Made by a program: the position numbers and the translations under genes
Shown: piece by piece, positions 43,858-54,114 of the stretch
Numbering within the stretch: position 1 is the stretch's first letter
How the letters are laid out: each line of letters opens with the position of its first letter
Notes under the pieces: model-generated
The model's input: only the letters and a program-made list of their open reading frames with translations
Database searches by the model: none
Told to the model about the DNA's origin: nothing
NCBI GenBank assembly: GCA_936432065.2
Contig: OW386285.2
Location: forward strand, 137,979,235 to 138,043,234
Length of the DNA stretch: 64,000 nucleotides
Reading direction: 5' to 3'
Source: Rutpela maculata
Lineage: Eukaryota > Arthropoda > Insecta > Coleoptera > Cerambycidae

Positions 43858-45535
43858 CCCTTACTCTTTGCTAATTTGCATTAACAAAGGCTATTTTTTA
43901 AACATATCTGACGGGATCGGGACAGGTGCAGGTCGATTTAGAATTAAATTCTACGTCTGTTAGGTTATCTTTCGCTGTTGTATTATTTATGGTTGATTAG
44001 TTGTTAGGGGAAGGTCAGCTATATCTTTTTTTTGTGACGGAAAGAGATGGGCGAAAGATATAGAGTGAGATCCCAGAGCCGCCAGACCTACGTCATTTTA
44101 GCAAAGCTAATATTTTGACAAAAAATAGTGTAATATCTAGTTAAGAACGTATGCGTATTTGCTAGTTTGAAAGCGGGACCCTTTTGCAGAAAACAGGTAT
44201 AAAAGGTACATAAAAATTTTACTCAGTACGTTAAAGTATGATAGCTGGATTATTTTACAAGTGGCGCGCTAACCACATGGTGTAAGTGTCAACCTCCGGA
44301 ACTTAAGGTCCGAGGTTCGATCCCTGAGCGTTCTCAGTTTTTTTTTCAAATATATGTACTAAGAAAAAAACTTATGGCGAAAAATAATAAATATTTCCCT
44401 ATCGGTTGTCTCTTTCTTGGTAATCGCCACTTTAAGTTAATATTTGTTGAAAAAAAAAAAGGATCGAACCTCGGACCTTAAGATTCGGAGGTTGACGCTT
44501 ACACCACGTCGTTAGTGTGTCACGTGGAAAATAAACCAGCTATCATATTTTAACGTACTGAGTAAAATTTGTATGTACCTTTTGTACCTGTTTTCTGCAA
44601 ACTAGCAAATACGCATACGTTCTTAATTAGATATTACACTAGTTGTTGTCAAAATATTAGCTTTGCTAAAATTACGTAGGTCTGACAGCTCTGGGATCTT
44701 GGACTAATACTCTTCTAACGCAAAATCGCGATCGAGAAAAGTCAAACGAAAAATGCCAAAATGTCAATTTTGATTCGTTCGTGTCGGGCCGAATTTTCGA
44801 ATTTCGGCATGCGATTTACGATGCGGATCAACTAGAAGTCTTCCTCTTTCCGTAACAACATGGTACGGGCGTTGCGGTATCATATTTTTGAAAATATGAG
44901 TATACTTAAATGTCGGGTTTTCGACGAAAATTTCCTTTCGGATTCCGCATCTCTGAAAACGGTTTTTCGCCCGTAACTCGGAATCTGTGAAAGATAGCTC
45001 AAAAATAAAAACTCCCCAAGGAAAACTACATAATGTGAGGGACGTTTTACGACGTTCCAAATTTTACTGTGACTCTTGGTTTGGGCCCGGCGGGCATTTA
45101 AGATGGCGGCGTCTTGCACTTTTTTGCCTAAAACGTCCATAACTCCTAAACGGTGGCTCCTACGGCAAAAAAACTATGACCTGACAAATTTGTAGAGAAT
45201 TTAATAAGCTACAAGTCCCTTTTTTATTTTTTGCCCTACGACAGAAAATAGGGACGCTAGGAGCAATACAACTGGAAATTTACATTTTCCAAGGAAACGT
45301 GTTTTTTTCTCATCTCTTGCAAATCTCTAGATAAACGTTGGTTCTAGGAAAAAAACTGGTAGGAACCTATTAGAAAGATTATAAAATGATGATGAATTTG
45401 CTTTCTTGAAAAATTCCTGAATGGTTTCGCTGATATATACGTTTAAAGACAAAATTTCGATTTCGCCTGACAAAAAAAAAAGAAAAAACTAATTAATTTT
45501 TTTCAAATTAAATGTCATGGGGTCGAGATATGGCT
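43858..45535. repeat. Dispersed family F3, copy 1
   Basis: 43858-44060 and 44700-45480 match 49578-50740 in the same order. The block 44760-44860 also matches about 53965-54070 inverted. The copy is split by the foldback at 44068-44699, absent from copy 2. On the minus strand the segment LLVDPHRKSHAEIRKFG is similar in all three copies. No complete ORF. Confidence 0.7.
44068..44699. mobile_element. Foldback element with tRNA-like sequence in both arms
   Basis: Arms 44068-44325 and 44461-44699 are inverted copies (AGATCCCAGAGC..CGTCATTTTAGCAAAGCTAA mirrored at the right). Next to the loop each arm has a tRNA-like part: GGTGTAAGTGTCAACCTCC, an ACTTAAGGT tract, and the B box GGTTCGATCCC (44314-44324; inverted GGATCGAACC at 44461). 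It interrupts the F3 copy. No coding capacity. Confidence 0.75.
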
Positions 45536-45595
45536 AGGCAACCTAGTCGCGATCTATTAGCCTACATGTTACCTTTCATAAAAACTGAAAAAAAT

Positions 45596-46481
45596 AAAAA
45601 TTATGCAAAATTTTGAACAGCTATACATCAGATACTATTTGATCTACAGAGTCCGTTACGGTACCAGTTTATAGCAAATTTAGTCTACTTTTAAAAAATA
45701 CTAAATTATTTTTACCAAAAAAGTAGGCCTTGGGTGTCAAAATCGACAAAAACTGGAAAGAAAAACAAAAATCTCACCGTTTTATGGATTTTTGACCAAG
45801 ACCCAGAGGTCTGCCGAGGTCGTAAACTTGGATTTAACATTAATTTTCAATCCTATACAACATATTCAAAAAGCATACATACCTGATTTAACGTCAGTTA
45901 ACCCCTTTTTTTTAAATGACAGGGTTACTGGATTATAGTAGTATAGTAGTAATTTGAAAAAAAATATATTGATAAACACGTATGCCAAGCAATTGACCGC
46001 AACAGATGGCGTGATGCTGTGAGACGTGTCTTACAATAAAGGGAAACCTACTAAAATAACGCATGGGTCACAAAACATCTGCCAAGATGTTGTTATTAAG
46101 AAAAAAATTGCTTTTAACGCACCCAGTACGAAAGTACTGGGTAAGAGACATAGTGACAGTTAAGAAGATTTGCTTATCATAACTTTCTTTTCCCTATTCC
46201 GGCTTTTCATATTTTACTGAACAAACATAAAAGTAAAAAGGAAAACATCATTTCTGTTTCTAGCGATGTATAATCCTCTACGTAAAGCATTATTCTTCTG
46301 CAAATATATAATTCAACAGAACACAAACAAAGTGAAGTTGGGTTAATTTATTTATTACCACCACAAGAGTGTACATATTCTCTTGAAACTTAGATCAAGC
46401 CAGTAGAAGATATATAAAGTAAAACGAACGATGCCTAGTTTCTGTGTTCCAACTTTCCTAGACATACGTGCCGTGCATTAC
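45596..46481. other. Unassigned sequence; probable intron side of the exon candidate
   Basis: A short hairpin ACCCAGTAC.GAAA.GTACTGGGT is at about 46120-46142, and the GCGTGATGCTGTGAGACG block at 46011 is shared with 31683. No gene. Confidence 0.4.
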
Positions 46482-46713
46482 CTGCATACACACCACACGG
46501 AAATATTTCATTTTGGTGGATGTTAATAATGTAGAACGCTGTTTCGCTTTGGCGTATACCGAACTGTGGCGGCTCTGCTCTTATTTCTTCTCCTTTACGG
46601 TGCAAATTGGTCCCCCATATGCTTCCGAATACAGCATTTAAGTACTTTGAAGCGGATGCATAATTTCTGATAACATGGAAAATGTTTTTACTAGCTGTTT
46701 TCATATTTTTTCC
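46482..46713 (-). CDS. Candidate internal coding exon of a host gene (protein not recognised)
   Basis: A 232-nt minus-strand block, phase 0 at the start and one trailing nt. It reads GKNMKTASKNIFHVIRNYAS, ASKYLNAVFGSIWGTNLHRK, GEEIRAEPPQFGIRQSETAF and YIINIHQNEIFPCGVYA. The acceptor is TTTATTTCTAACTCCAG and the donor GTAATG follows GCAG at 46482. The residue make-up looks like a folded protein and unlike the surrounding TE shadows. It does not match any TE domain I know. Its trailing G is in phase with the AT that opens the 903-996 exon. Whether the two are spliced together, and what the protein is, I cannot say. Confidence 0.5.
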
Positions 46714-47174
46714 CTGGAGTTAGAAATAAATTATGAATGAAATGAGGTTTTTGAATCATTATATTTTGCGCTTTTTGCGATCTTTTATTCAATCCTAGAC
46801 ACGGAAAATATTTTAGTGTGTGTTGGCGCAACAAGATTAGCTAGAATATTTCAAGTACGTGGCCTATTTAGTGAGGTATCATAATAATGGTAATAATAAT
46901 AAATATATACCGTAAAAAATTGCCAACACCAAAAACGTTACACTTATGTCGGACGTGCCCGATTACAAACAAAGTTCGGGAGGCAGCGACAAATTCCAGA
47001 AGCGACTTTTACGTACACATAATATAATGTAAACATATGTGAAACCTTTCCCAAACAATATAAAAATGATGAAGTGATCAAATATTCTTATAGCCCAGGG
47101 GGCAGAGACAGAAATTTTAGGCAGATTTTATTAACATTCTTTTTAACATTATTCCACTGTTTCTCTACCATATA
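46714..47174. other. Unassigned sequence upstream of the exon candidate
   Basis: Contains the putative branch and acceptor region. Nothing else is recognised. Confidence 0.35.
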
Positions 47175-48051
47175 CAGAGTGTCCCACTTAAAACTCCCGG
47201 CGCCACTTTCTCGATAACCAAAAGCGATATTTGAATTCTGTAAAAGGTATCTACTAGAATATATAAATGACTTCAGTTTTGAGTAAAAATGGTTATTTTA
47301 CACATTAAGGTATAGATGGCTTTGCGATGCAAAGAAATTTTTCGATCCTAGGAACGATGACATGAGTTGCACGAGATGGAGAGCAACTTATAATATACGA
47401 ACAATTTTCGAAAAAATCACTGGTTCTCGAGATATCTGAACTTCAATGTAATTTTTTTGAATATAAAAATCGTCATAACTTTTTTAAAATACATTTTAGA
47501 CAAAGTCCTTTGGGACATTTTTCATAGTGAATCAGGCTCATTTAGATGGTAATGAAACGTTTATTTCAAAAGACAAAATATTTTTTTTCAAATATAACAA
47601 AGGTGGGGCTGCAACTGCTATTTGGAAATTAAAGATTTTGACATTTTTGTTTATTGTGTGTGACTAATTTTTGCGTCATGTTTATATTGTATGTTCTACT
47701 AAATTTTACACTATAAATTTTAGACATATGAAAAAAAAATGGGATTTTGTTACTTGAAAAATTACATTGAAGTTCAAATATCTTGAAAACCAGTGATTTT
47801 TCGAAAATTGTTTATGTTGAAAAAGTTACTTAGAATATAATTCTCCATCTCATGCAACTAATTTCATCGTTCCTAGGATCGAAAAATTTCTTTGCATCGC
47901 AACGCCATCTATACCTCAATGTGTAAAATAACCATTTTTACTTAAAACTGAAGACATTTATATATATTCTAATAGATACCTTTTACATAATTCAAATATC
48001 GCTTTTGGTTATTGAGAAAATGGCGCCGGGAGTTTTAAGTGGAACAGCCTG
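47175..48051. mobile_element. Long-hairpin MITE (877 bp) with TA flanks
   Basis: The arms pair over about 300 bp (TTAAAACTCCCGGCGCCA, AATAACCATTTTTAC, CGATCCTAGGAACGATGA). TA is at 47173-47174 and 48052-48053. The ACTTAAAACTCC subterminal block is shared with 23663-24402, so the two form one superfamily. No ORF. Confidence 0.85.
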
Positions 48052-48895
48052 TATAGCGAAAATGGTTATCTCCCAGATTACGCGTGGAACAAAGCTCGAC
48101 AGGAGCGTTTCAACTATGTAAAAAATAAATTCGTTGACTGAAATCATTAATGATTAATTTTTTATTATGAATTATGGACATGAAATATCCGAAACAGCCT
48201 CTCTGCCATCATACCTACGGGAAAAAATGCGTCTGCCACTTGAACAAGTATATTAAAAACACAGAGTGTTTGACTTAAATTTATTAACGTTGAAATTACA
48301 CATATTTTATAGTATAAAATTTAAGAAAAATCTAATCCACCCAGCCAAAAGGTCAATGTGTTGGTGAACCACAAGCGTAATATACTTCACCGGTTGACTT
48401 GAAACTTGCATGAATTTACAAAAATATAATACTTTTAAAAAGAAACAAATCGTAATTTAAAACAATTAAAAAATAGTGGCTATTTCGCTGAAATCATGAA
48501 TGTTTTAAAAAATGTTGAATTTTATTAACGCGTGACGTCAATGGTTAGAGGTAATTTTATTGTTAGATTGCTGCCCTGTCAATACCAAATGTAATACTAA
48601 TATTTTAACTTCTAGTTTTCCAGCTTGCAAATAAATATCTTATAAATTTTAGGAAGTGCGACGAGGCGCATATTTTCGGCCACAACTTTGTTATTAAATT
48701 ATTATTAATATTATTATTATTATTAAGAGTACATCGTAATTGGGATCAATTTCAGTTAATTACCGATTAATTACGGTGAGAGAATGGCGAAATTTTACCG
48801 AAAAAAAAAGTTCTCACTTCCGCCTTTCTATTTTCCTCATTTTTGTCGCAAGAAAAAAAATAAAAAATAGTTTTAGAAAATATAATTTGATGGAA
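48052..48895. other. Unassigned sequence
   Basis: No gene or recognised repeat apart from an ATT/ATTATT-rich tract near 48695-48725. Confidence 0.35.
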
Positions 48896-49211
48896 GCATG
48901 TGATTCAATACTTCGTCAGTATTAGCTAGAAGAGTAGTTGTTTTGATTGGTTCTGCAATGATGAGTGTTTTAAAGTGTTTTCCTAAGTGGTATATTAGTG
49001 TGTAAGGTACAAATATTATACAGAAAGTAGATAATTTTGTATTAAATAAAAAAGTGTGAATGATATATTTCAATATATTAACCTCCCCACAATAAAATTG
49101 TGGGAGGTTACTACAATTAGTCCAAAATCGAAAATTGAGATAACATCAGATCTTTACGTTTTGAGGTCCCAGGAACCCAAAAAAGTTGTTTTTGAAAAAT
49201 GTCTGTGTGTA

Positions 49212-49250
<39 letters not shown>

Positions 49251-49540
49251 TAGCACGATAGCGGCGAAGCTACTAAACGGATTTCTTTAGTGCTCCAGAA
49301 GATCTGAAAAGGTTTTGGTTGAGATCGGATTACGTTTAGTGCCGTTTTGGCACAACAAGTTGTTTATTTTATGATTACTTACAATTTGTAATTGAACCAT
49401 TGAAAAGCAGTAAAAATTCCGATTTCAACGATATATCACACTTGCACTTTTTCGATTTGGTTTCCGTGAAAAAAATTAAAAAACACGCTTCCTGTGTAAG
49501 ATAAATTTTATAGTCTAACCTAACGTTCGATAGACGTGTC
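48896..49540 (+). repeat. Family F2 copy with TG microsatellite
   Basis: The block ATTCAATACTTCGTCAGTAT to AAAAAGTGTG (48903-49050) recurs at 53608-53758 and, inverted, at about 62370-62525. 49081-49470 matches 2280-2665 inverted and starts with the CTCCCCACAATAAAATTGTG hairpin. A (TG)n run lies at 49202-49252. Confidence 0.6.
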
Positions 49541-49577
49541 AGAGAACGTATACCACAAAATAATACAGGGCTGTACC

Positions 49578-50760
49578 CCTTACTCTTTGCAAATTTGCAG
49601 CCGCAAAGGCTTTTTTTAGAGACTATTGACGGAATCGGGACTGTACTGATCTGACGAGAGTGAAATTCTACATCTCAGCGCGACATTCCGAACGACTAAT
49701 TATTTACGGTTAATTAGTTATTAACGTGCAAAGATTGTCTATCTCTTTTTTGCGGGGGAACGAGATGGAAGATGGACACTCTTCTAACACAAATTCGCGA
49801 TAGAGAAACGTAAAACGAAAAATTGCAAAAATGTCACTTTTGATTCGTTTGTGCCGAGCTGAATTTTCGAATTTCGGCATGCAATTTACGATGTGGATCA
49901 ACTACAAGTCTTTCTCTTTCCATCGCTACATAGTACGGCCGTCGCGGTATCGTATTTTTTAAAATACGAGTAAATTTAGATGTCTGGTTTTCGACCAAAA
50001 TTTACCCTCGGATGCCGCAACTCTGAAAACGGTTTTTCATCTGTAACTCGGAAACTGTGAGAGATAGCTCAAAAATAAAAACTAGCTAAGGAAAACTACA
50101 TAATGTCAGGAACGTTTTGCCGTACTCGAAATTTTAATGGGACTTTTCGTTTGGGTCCGGCGGGCCTTTCAAGATGACGGTGTCATGCACTTTTTTCATT
50201 AAATCGTTCGTAACTTCTAAACGGCGACTCCTACGGCAAAAAACTTCGACCTAACTAAATTGTAGAGAATTGAATTACCTAAAAGTCTTTTTTTGGATTT
50301 TTATGCTGCTCCAAAAATTACCGAGATACGATCGGCCAAAGTGGAGACTTTTTTGAAATTCGTCTAAAATCTCGAATTTTTTCTCTTTAAACCTCCATAA
50401 CTCTTAAACGGCGTCCCTAGGTCAACATACTTCGCCCTAACGAATGTGTAGAGAATTTAATGCTACAAAAAATTATTTTTTATTTTTTGACATAAGACAA
50501 AAAATAAGGACGTTATAAACGAAACAAGTGGAAATTTACATTTTCCAAGGAAACGTGTTTTCTTCTCTTCTCTTGCGAATATCTAGATAAATATTGATTT
50601 TGGCAAAAAAATAGTAGGGATCTATTAGAAAGACAATAAAATGATGATGAATTTGCTTTGTCAAAAAATGTCTGTAGGATTAATGGTTTCGCTGCTATAT
50701 ACGTTTCAACACAAAATTTCGATTTTCCCATATGCCCAAATTATATTTGATACTATCTCC
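49578..50760. repeat. Dispersed family F3, copy 2 (uninterrupted)
   Basis: Colinear with copy 1 (43858-45480) without the tRNA-like foldback. It therefore shows the pre-insertion structure. The minus strand has VVDPHRKLHAEIRKF at about 49905-49860. Confidence 0.7.
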
Positions 50761-50849
50761 GCCAAGTGAAATTTATAGTTTTTTGTCCTCAAAGCAGTGC
50801 AATTTACAGGGTGATATTCTAATAATGACAGAGGTGTTTAGTGATTTCG

Positions 50850-51450
50850 GCTGATAATTCGGGAAGGGTTGAAGATATCGAACTGAAATTTGAAACGTAG
50901 GTATAAATATTGTAGACGGACGGATTACGAGTGAATTAATAATACATCTACGTCACATGACGTCACAAAAATAAAAAATTATTACAACAGACGAACTGGT
51001 ACAGATATCGACTTAACGGTTGGAGTTATTGAATTGAAATTTGAAATGGAAATATTGTAAATGGACGGAATAAAAGTGAATTAATAATACACCTACATCT
51101 ACATGACGTCACAAATAAGACAAATTCTTACAACAGGCGAACTGGTACAGATATTGACTTAACGATTGGAAACATCCAATTAAAATTTGAAATGTGGGTG
51201 GAAATATTGTGGACGGACGGAATACAAGTGAATTAATAATTCACCTACGTCCACATGACATCACAAATAAGAACAATTCTTAGAAACTGGTGCAGATATC
51301 GACTTAACTATTGGAAACAACCAATAAAAGTTTGAAACGTAGGTGGAAATATTGTAGATGGATGGAATACGAGTGAATTAAAAATACACCTACGTTCTGA
51401 TGACGTCATAAAAACATAAAATTCTTATACCAGGCGAACTGAAAAAAACA
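50850..51450. repeat. Tandem satellite of about 146 bp, about four units
   Basis: The marker GAACTGGT/AAACTGGT/GAACTGA recurs at about 50993, 51139, 51283 and 51436 (spacings 146, 144, 153). Units also share TTGAAATTTGAAA, GACGGACGGA, GTGAATTAATAAT and ATGACGTCACA. Confidence 0.8.
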
Positions 51451-51509
51451 AAATAAAAAATATTTCTACAAGACGAGTCACCAAATTTTTTTTTTAATTT
51501 CCAAGAAAT

Positions 51510-52400
51510 ATCAAATTTTCGGAGAAATGTCATTTTTCAGAAAAATGTCAAATTTTTAAAAAATGTCAAATTTTCAGGAAAACGTCAAATTTTCGGAGAA
51601 ATGTCAAATTTTCGAAAACATTAAATTTTCAGGGAAATGTCCCTTTTCAGAAATATGTCAAATTTTCGGAAAAATGTCACTTTTCAGAAAAATGTCAAAT
51701 TTTCGAAAAAACGTCAAATTTTCGAAGAAATGTCACCTTTCAGAAAAATGTCAAATGTTTGAAAATTGTCAAATTTTCGGAGTAATGTCAATTCAGAAAA
51801 ATGTCAAATTTTCGGAGAAATGTCACATTTTTGAGAAAAATGTCAAAAATTCAGGAAAATGTCAATTCAGAAAAATGTCAAATTTTCGAACAAATGTCAA
51901 ACTTTCGGAGAAATGTCACTTTTCAGAAAAATGTCAAAAATTCAGGCAAATGTCAAATTTTCGGAAAAATGTCAAATTTTCGAAAAAACGTCACATTTTC
52001 GAAGAAATGTCACCTTTCAGAAAAATGTCAAATGTTTGAAGATTTCAAATTTTTGGAGTAATGTCACTTAAGAAAAATGTCAAATTTTCGAGAAAATGTC
52101 AAATTTTCGGAGAAATGTCACTTTTCAGAAAAATGTCCAAAATCCAGGAAAATGTCAAATTTTCGGAAAAATGTCAAATTTTCGAAAAAGTCACATTTTC
52201 GAAGAAATGTCACCTTTCAGAAAAATGTCAAATATTTGAAAATTAGCAAATTTTCGGAGTATTGTCACTTCAGAAAAATGTCAAATTTTCGAGAAAATGT
52301 CAAATTTTCGGAGAAATGTCACTTTTCAGACGAATGTCAAAAATTCAGGAAAATGTCAAATTTTCGGAAAAATGTCACTTCAGAAAAATGCCAGATTTTA
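51510..52400. repeat. Short-period (18-20 bp) satellite with longer-range periodicity
   Basis: Units alternate between GTCAAATTTTCGGAAAAAT and GTCACTTTTCAGAAAAAT. The variant GAAGAAATGTCACCTTTCAG recurs at 51724, 52001 and 52201, so longer blocks were duplicated. Long open frames in several frames (up to 158 codons of MSNFRKNVKFSEKC type) are a by-product of the repeat and are not annotated as genes. Confidence 0.9.
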
Positions 52401-52689
52401 TTAAATGGACTCAAAGGAAAATTCCCAAAAAATACTACTTGTCCATCTGTGGTGTAAGTTCTCTGCTAGTGTGTTAAAGCGTGCAGACTGTATGCTGAGT
52501 ATTTTTGACGTGTCAAGTGCATCGTGAGATTACAAGTTTTTACGACGTTTATAAAGCCCACGGATGGTGTGAGAGGCCATCCTGAACCACTTACAAGCCC
52601 TAGAAGTGTAAGCAACCCCACCGGAATGCCTTCGGTGAGTTTTTTCCAATAAAACTTTAAAAGTGTCAGTAACATTATATTTTAAAAAC
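52401..52689. other. Unassigned sequence
   Basis: Short stretch between the satellite and an F2 copy; nothing recognised. Confidence 0.3.
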
Positions 52690-52990
52690 TATTTCCGCTA
52701 CTTCCGGCATCCCGCCGGAAATTCTTCCAGCAACATAACCTAAAAATAGTACTACATAACCTAAAAACAATTTAAGACATTGGTACCAACCTAAACATTT
52801 TTCAAAAACCAAATTCCCCAGAGAAACATTGGAACCAAAAATTTGACGGCTATCACTTCCCCGACCGATTTAGTGAAAAATCGGTCGAGGCCAAAAGATA
52901 AAACTAAATATACCAACTCAAACTTAAACGATCCACCATGAACACTACCCTGGCTACATCTGGCAGGGAAGATGTCCACCAAGAGTTATA
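52690..52990 (-). repeat. Family F2 fragment
   Basis: Inverted match to 1785-1900 and nearby sequence (CGACCGATTTTTCACTA, ATCGGTCGGGGAA, TGGTGGACATCTTC on the minus strand). Abuts the jockey 3' end at 52995. Confidence 0.6.
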
Positions 52991-52994
52991 TGGT

Positions 52995-53350
52995 TTTTTC
53001 CAAAGATGGCCATCCCTGCCATCCATCCCATTACCAACGAACAGGTTTCTTCGTTCAGTTATTTCCCGTATCAACAATTAAAATTATTAAGTGCTCTTGC
53101 CTTCGAACGTTTTTATAGTATTGTTTATTTTTATATTAATTTTAGGTCCATGTGGACACATTATAATTTTAACCTAGTTTTTAAGCCTGCCTACAGAAGA
53201 CAGACAGACTTTTCTATTTTTCTCCAAGCCAAACCGGACCTACCCCGTCCAGCCTCACACTCGCCACGACGGTGTTCACCGTGGTTGTCTGGCTGGCCCC
53301 GGGCTAGGATCCGATGAAGCATAATATTTGTATTAAAACATTGAATAAAA
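52995..53350 (+). mobile_element. Jockey-family 3' end
   Basis: TTTCCCGTATCAACAA, AAGCCAAACCGGACC, the hairpin region GCCACGACGGTGTTCACCGT and GTCTGGCTGGCCCCGGGC match the 3' UTR of the copy at 25404-26740. It ends TTGAATAAAACATTAATG without a clear TTGAA array. No coding part. Confidence 0.7.
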
Positions 53351-53461
53351 CATTAATGTTGTGCAGACTATAAATTTAACACTCAAGTTCTTAGGTCCAA
53401 ATCCCACCGAACGCAAGACTTTTTTTTCTGATTTAATATGAAAAAAATATTTCAACTTAAT

Positions 53462-53770
53462 AAATATAATTAAATGAGATCGTTCATATTGTTTAGTGCT
53501 CTTTTCGGCTTCAAAGATTCACTGGGTGGGGAGGTTCCAGCCGCTTCCAGTAGCTGCCGATTTTTTTTTGCTTTAAAATGCTTTGAATCCTATCATGTAA
53601 TTCAATACTTCGTCAGTATTAGCTAGAAGAGTAGTTGTTTTGACTGGTTTTCCAATAATTAGTGTTTTAAAGTATTTACCTAACTAGTATATTAGCGTGC
53701 CCAGATTAGGGCAACAATATAGAGAAAGTAGCTAATTTCATAATAAATAAAAAAGTGTGTAAGTTGTGAT
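53462..53770 (+). repeat. Family F2 fragment
   Basis: Matches 1655-1757 inverted (GAACGATCTCATTTAATTAT inverted here) and 48903-49050 directly (ATTCAATACTTCGTCAGTAT). Confidence 0.6.
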
Positions 53771-53789
53771 TTGCTTAACACCTAGATAA

Positions 53790-54110
53790 TATTTTCTAAA
53801 ACGTACTCGATTTACGGTATTTTTATTTTGGGCTGACTCTTACCGTTTCAGAGATATCGGCGAAAAATAGTTAAAAAAAAGCATGCACTTCGGGACCGAA
53901 AATAGCGCAAAAACATGCAATCTCAAAACGTTCATATTTTTCGAAAAACACCTGCGAGAGGGCCGAACAATGTCGCGACACAGAGATCAAGAGTTCTAGT
54001 TGATCCGCATCGTAAATTACACAAGGCAAATCGAAAATTCGGCTCGCCACGACACGGGTTGAATATTTCTTTAAAAATGGCTTGCTTTCAAAGCTGACGT
54101 GCATGTAGAT
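53790..54110. repeat. Family F3 fragment, inverted relative to copies 1 and 2
   Basis: CTAGTTGATCCGCATCGTAA near 53995 matches the minus strand of 44821-44840. Translated, VLVDPHRKLH and NRKFGS align with the minus-strand peptides of the other copies. Confidence 0.5.
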
Positions 54111-54114
54111 TCTA

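Larger units (their letters stand above)
41549..45595. mobile_element. Outer inverted ends of about 160 bp enclosing about 4 kb
   Basis: Left 41549-41710 contains TAACATGTAGGCTAATAGAT, CGCGACTAGGTTGCCTAGCC and GGAAAATGTAAATTTCCAGT. The same tracts occur inverted at 45535-45595 and 45255-45365, with extra sequence between the two right-hand blocks. Enclosed are two F1 copies, a satellite, and the F3/tRNA-like foldback. Since the right side is the end of an F3 copy, the left may simply be an inverted F3 end. Confidence 0.5.

Noticed and set aside
44764..45140. Minus-strand ORFs of 86 and 98 codons in F3
   Set aside because: Colinear F3 copy 2 does not keep these frames over their full length. 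Only a short peptide stays similar, so no gene is annotated.
51563..52457. Open frames up to 158 codons with MSNFRKNVKFSEKC-type repeats
   Set aside because: They are a by-product of the 18-20 bp tandem satellite; several overlapping frames are open and no start context or homology supports a protein.
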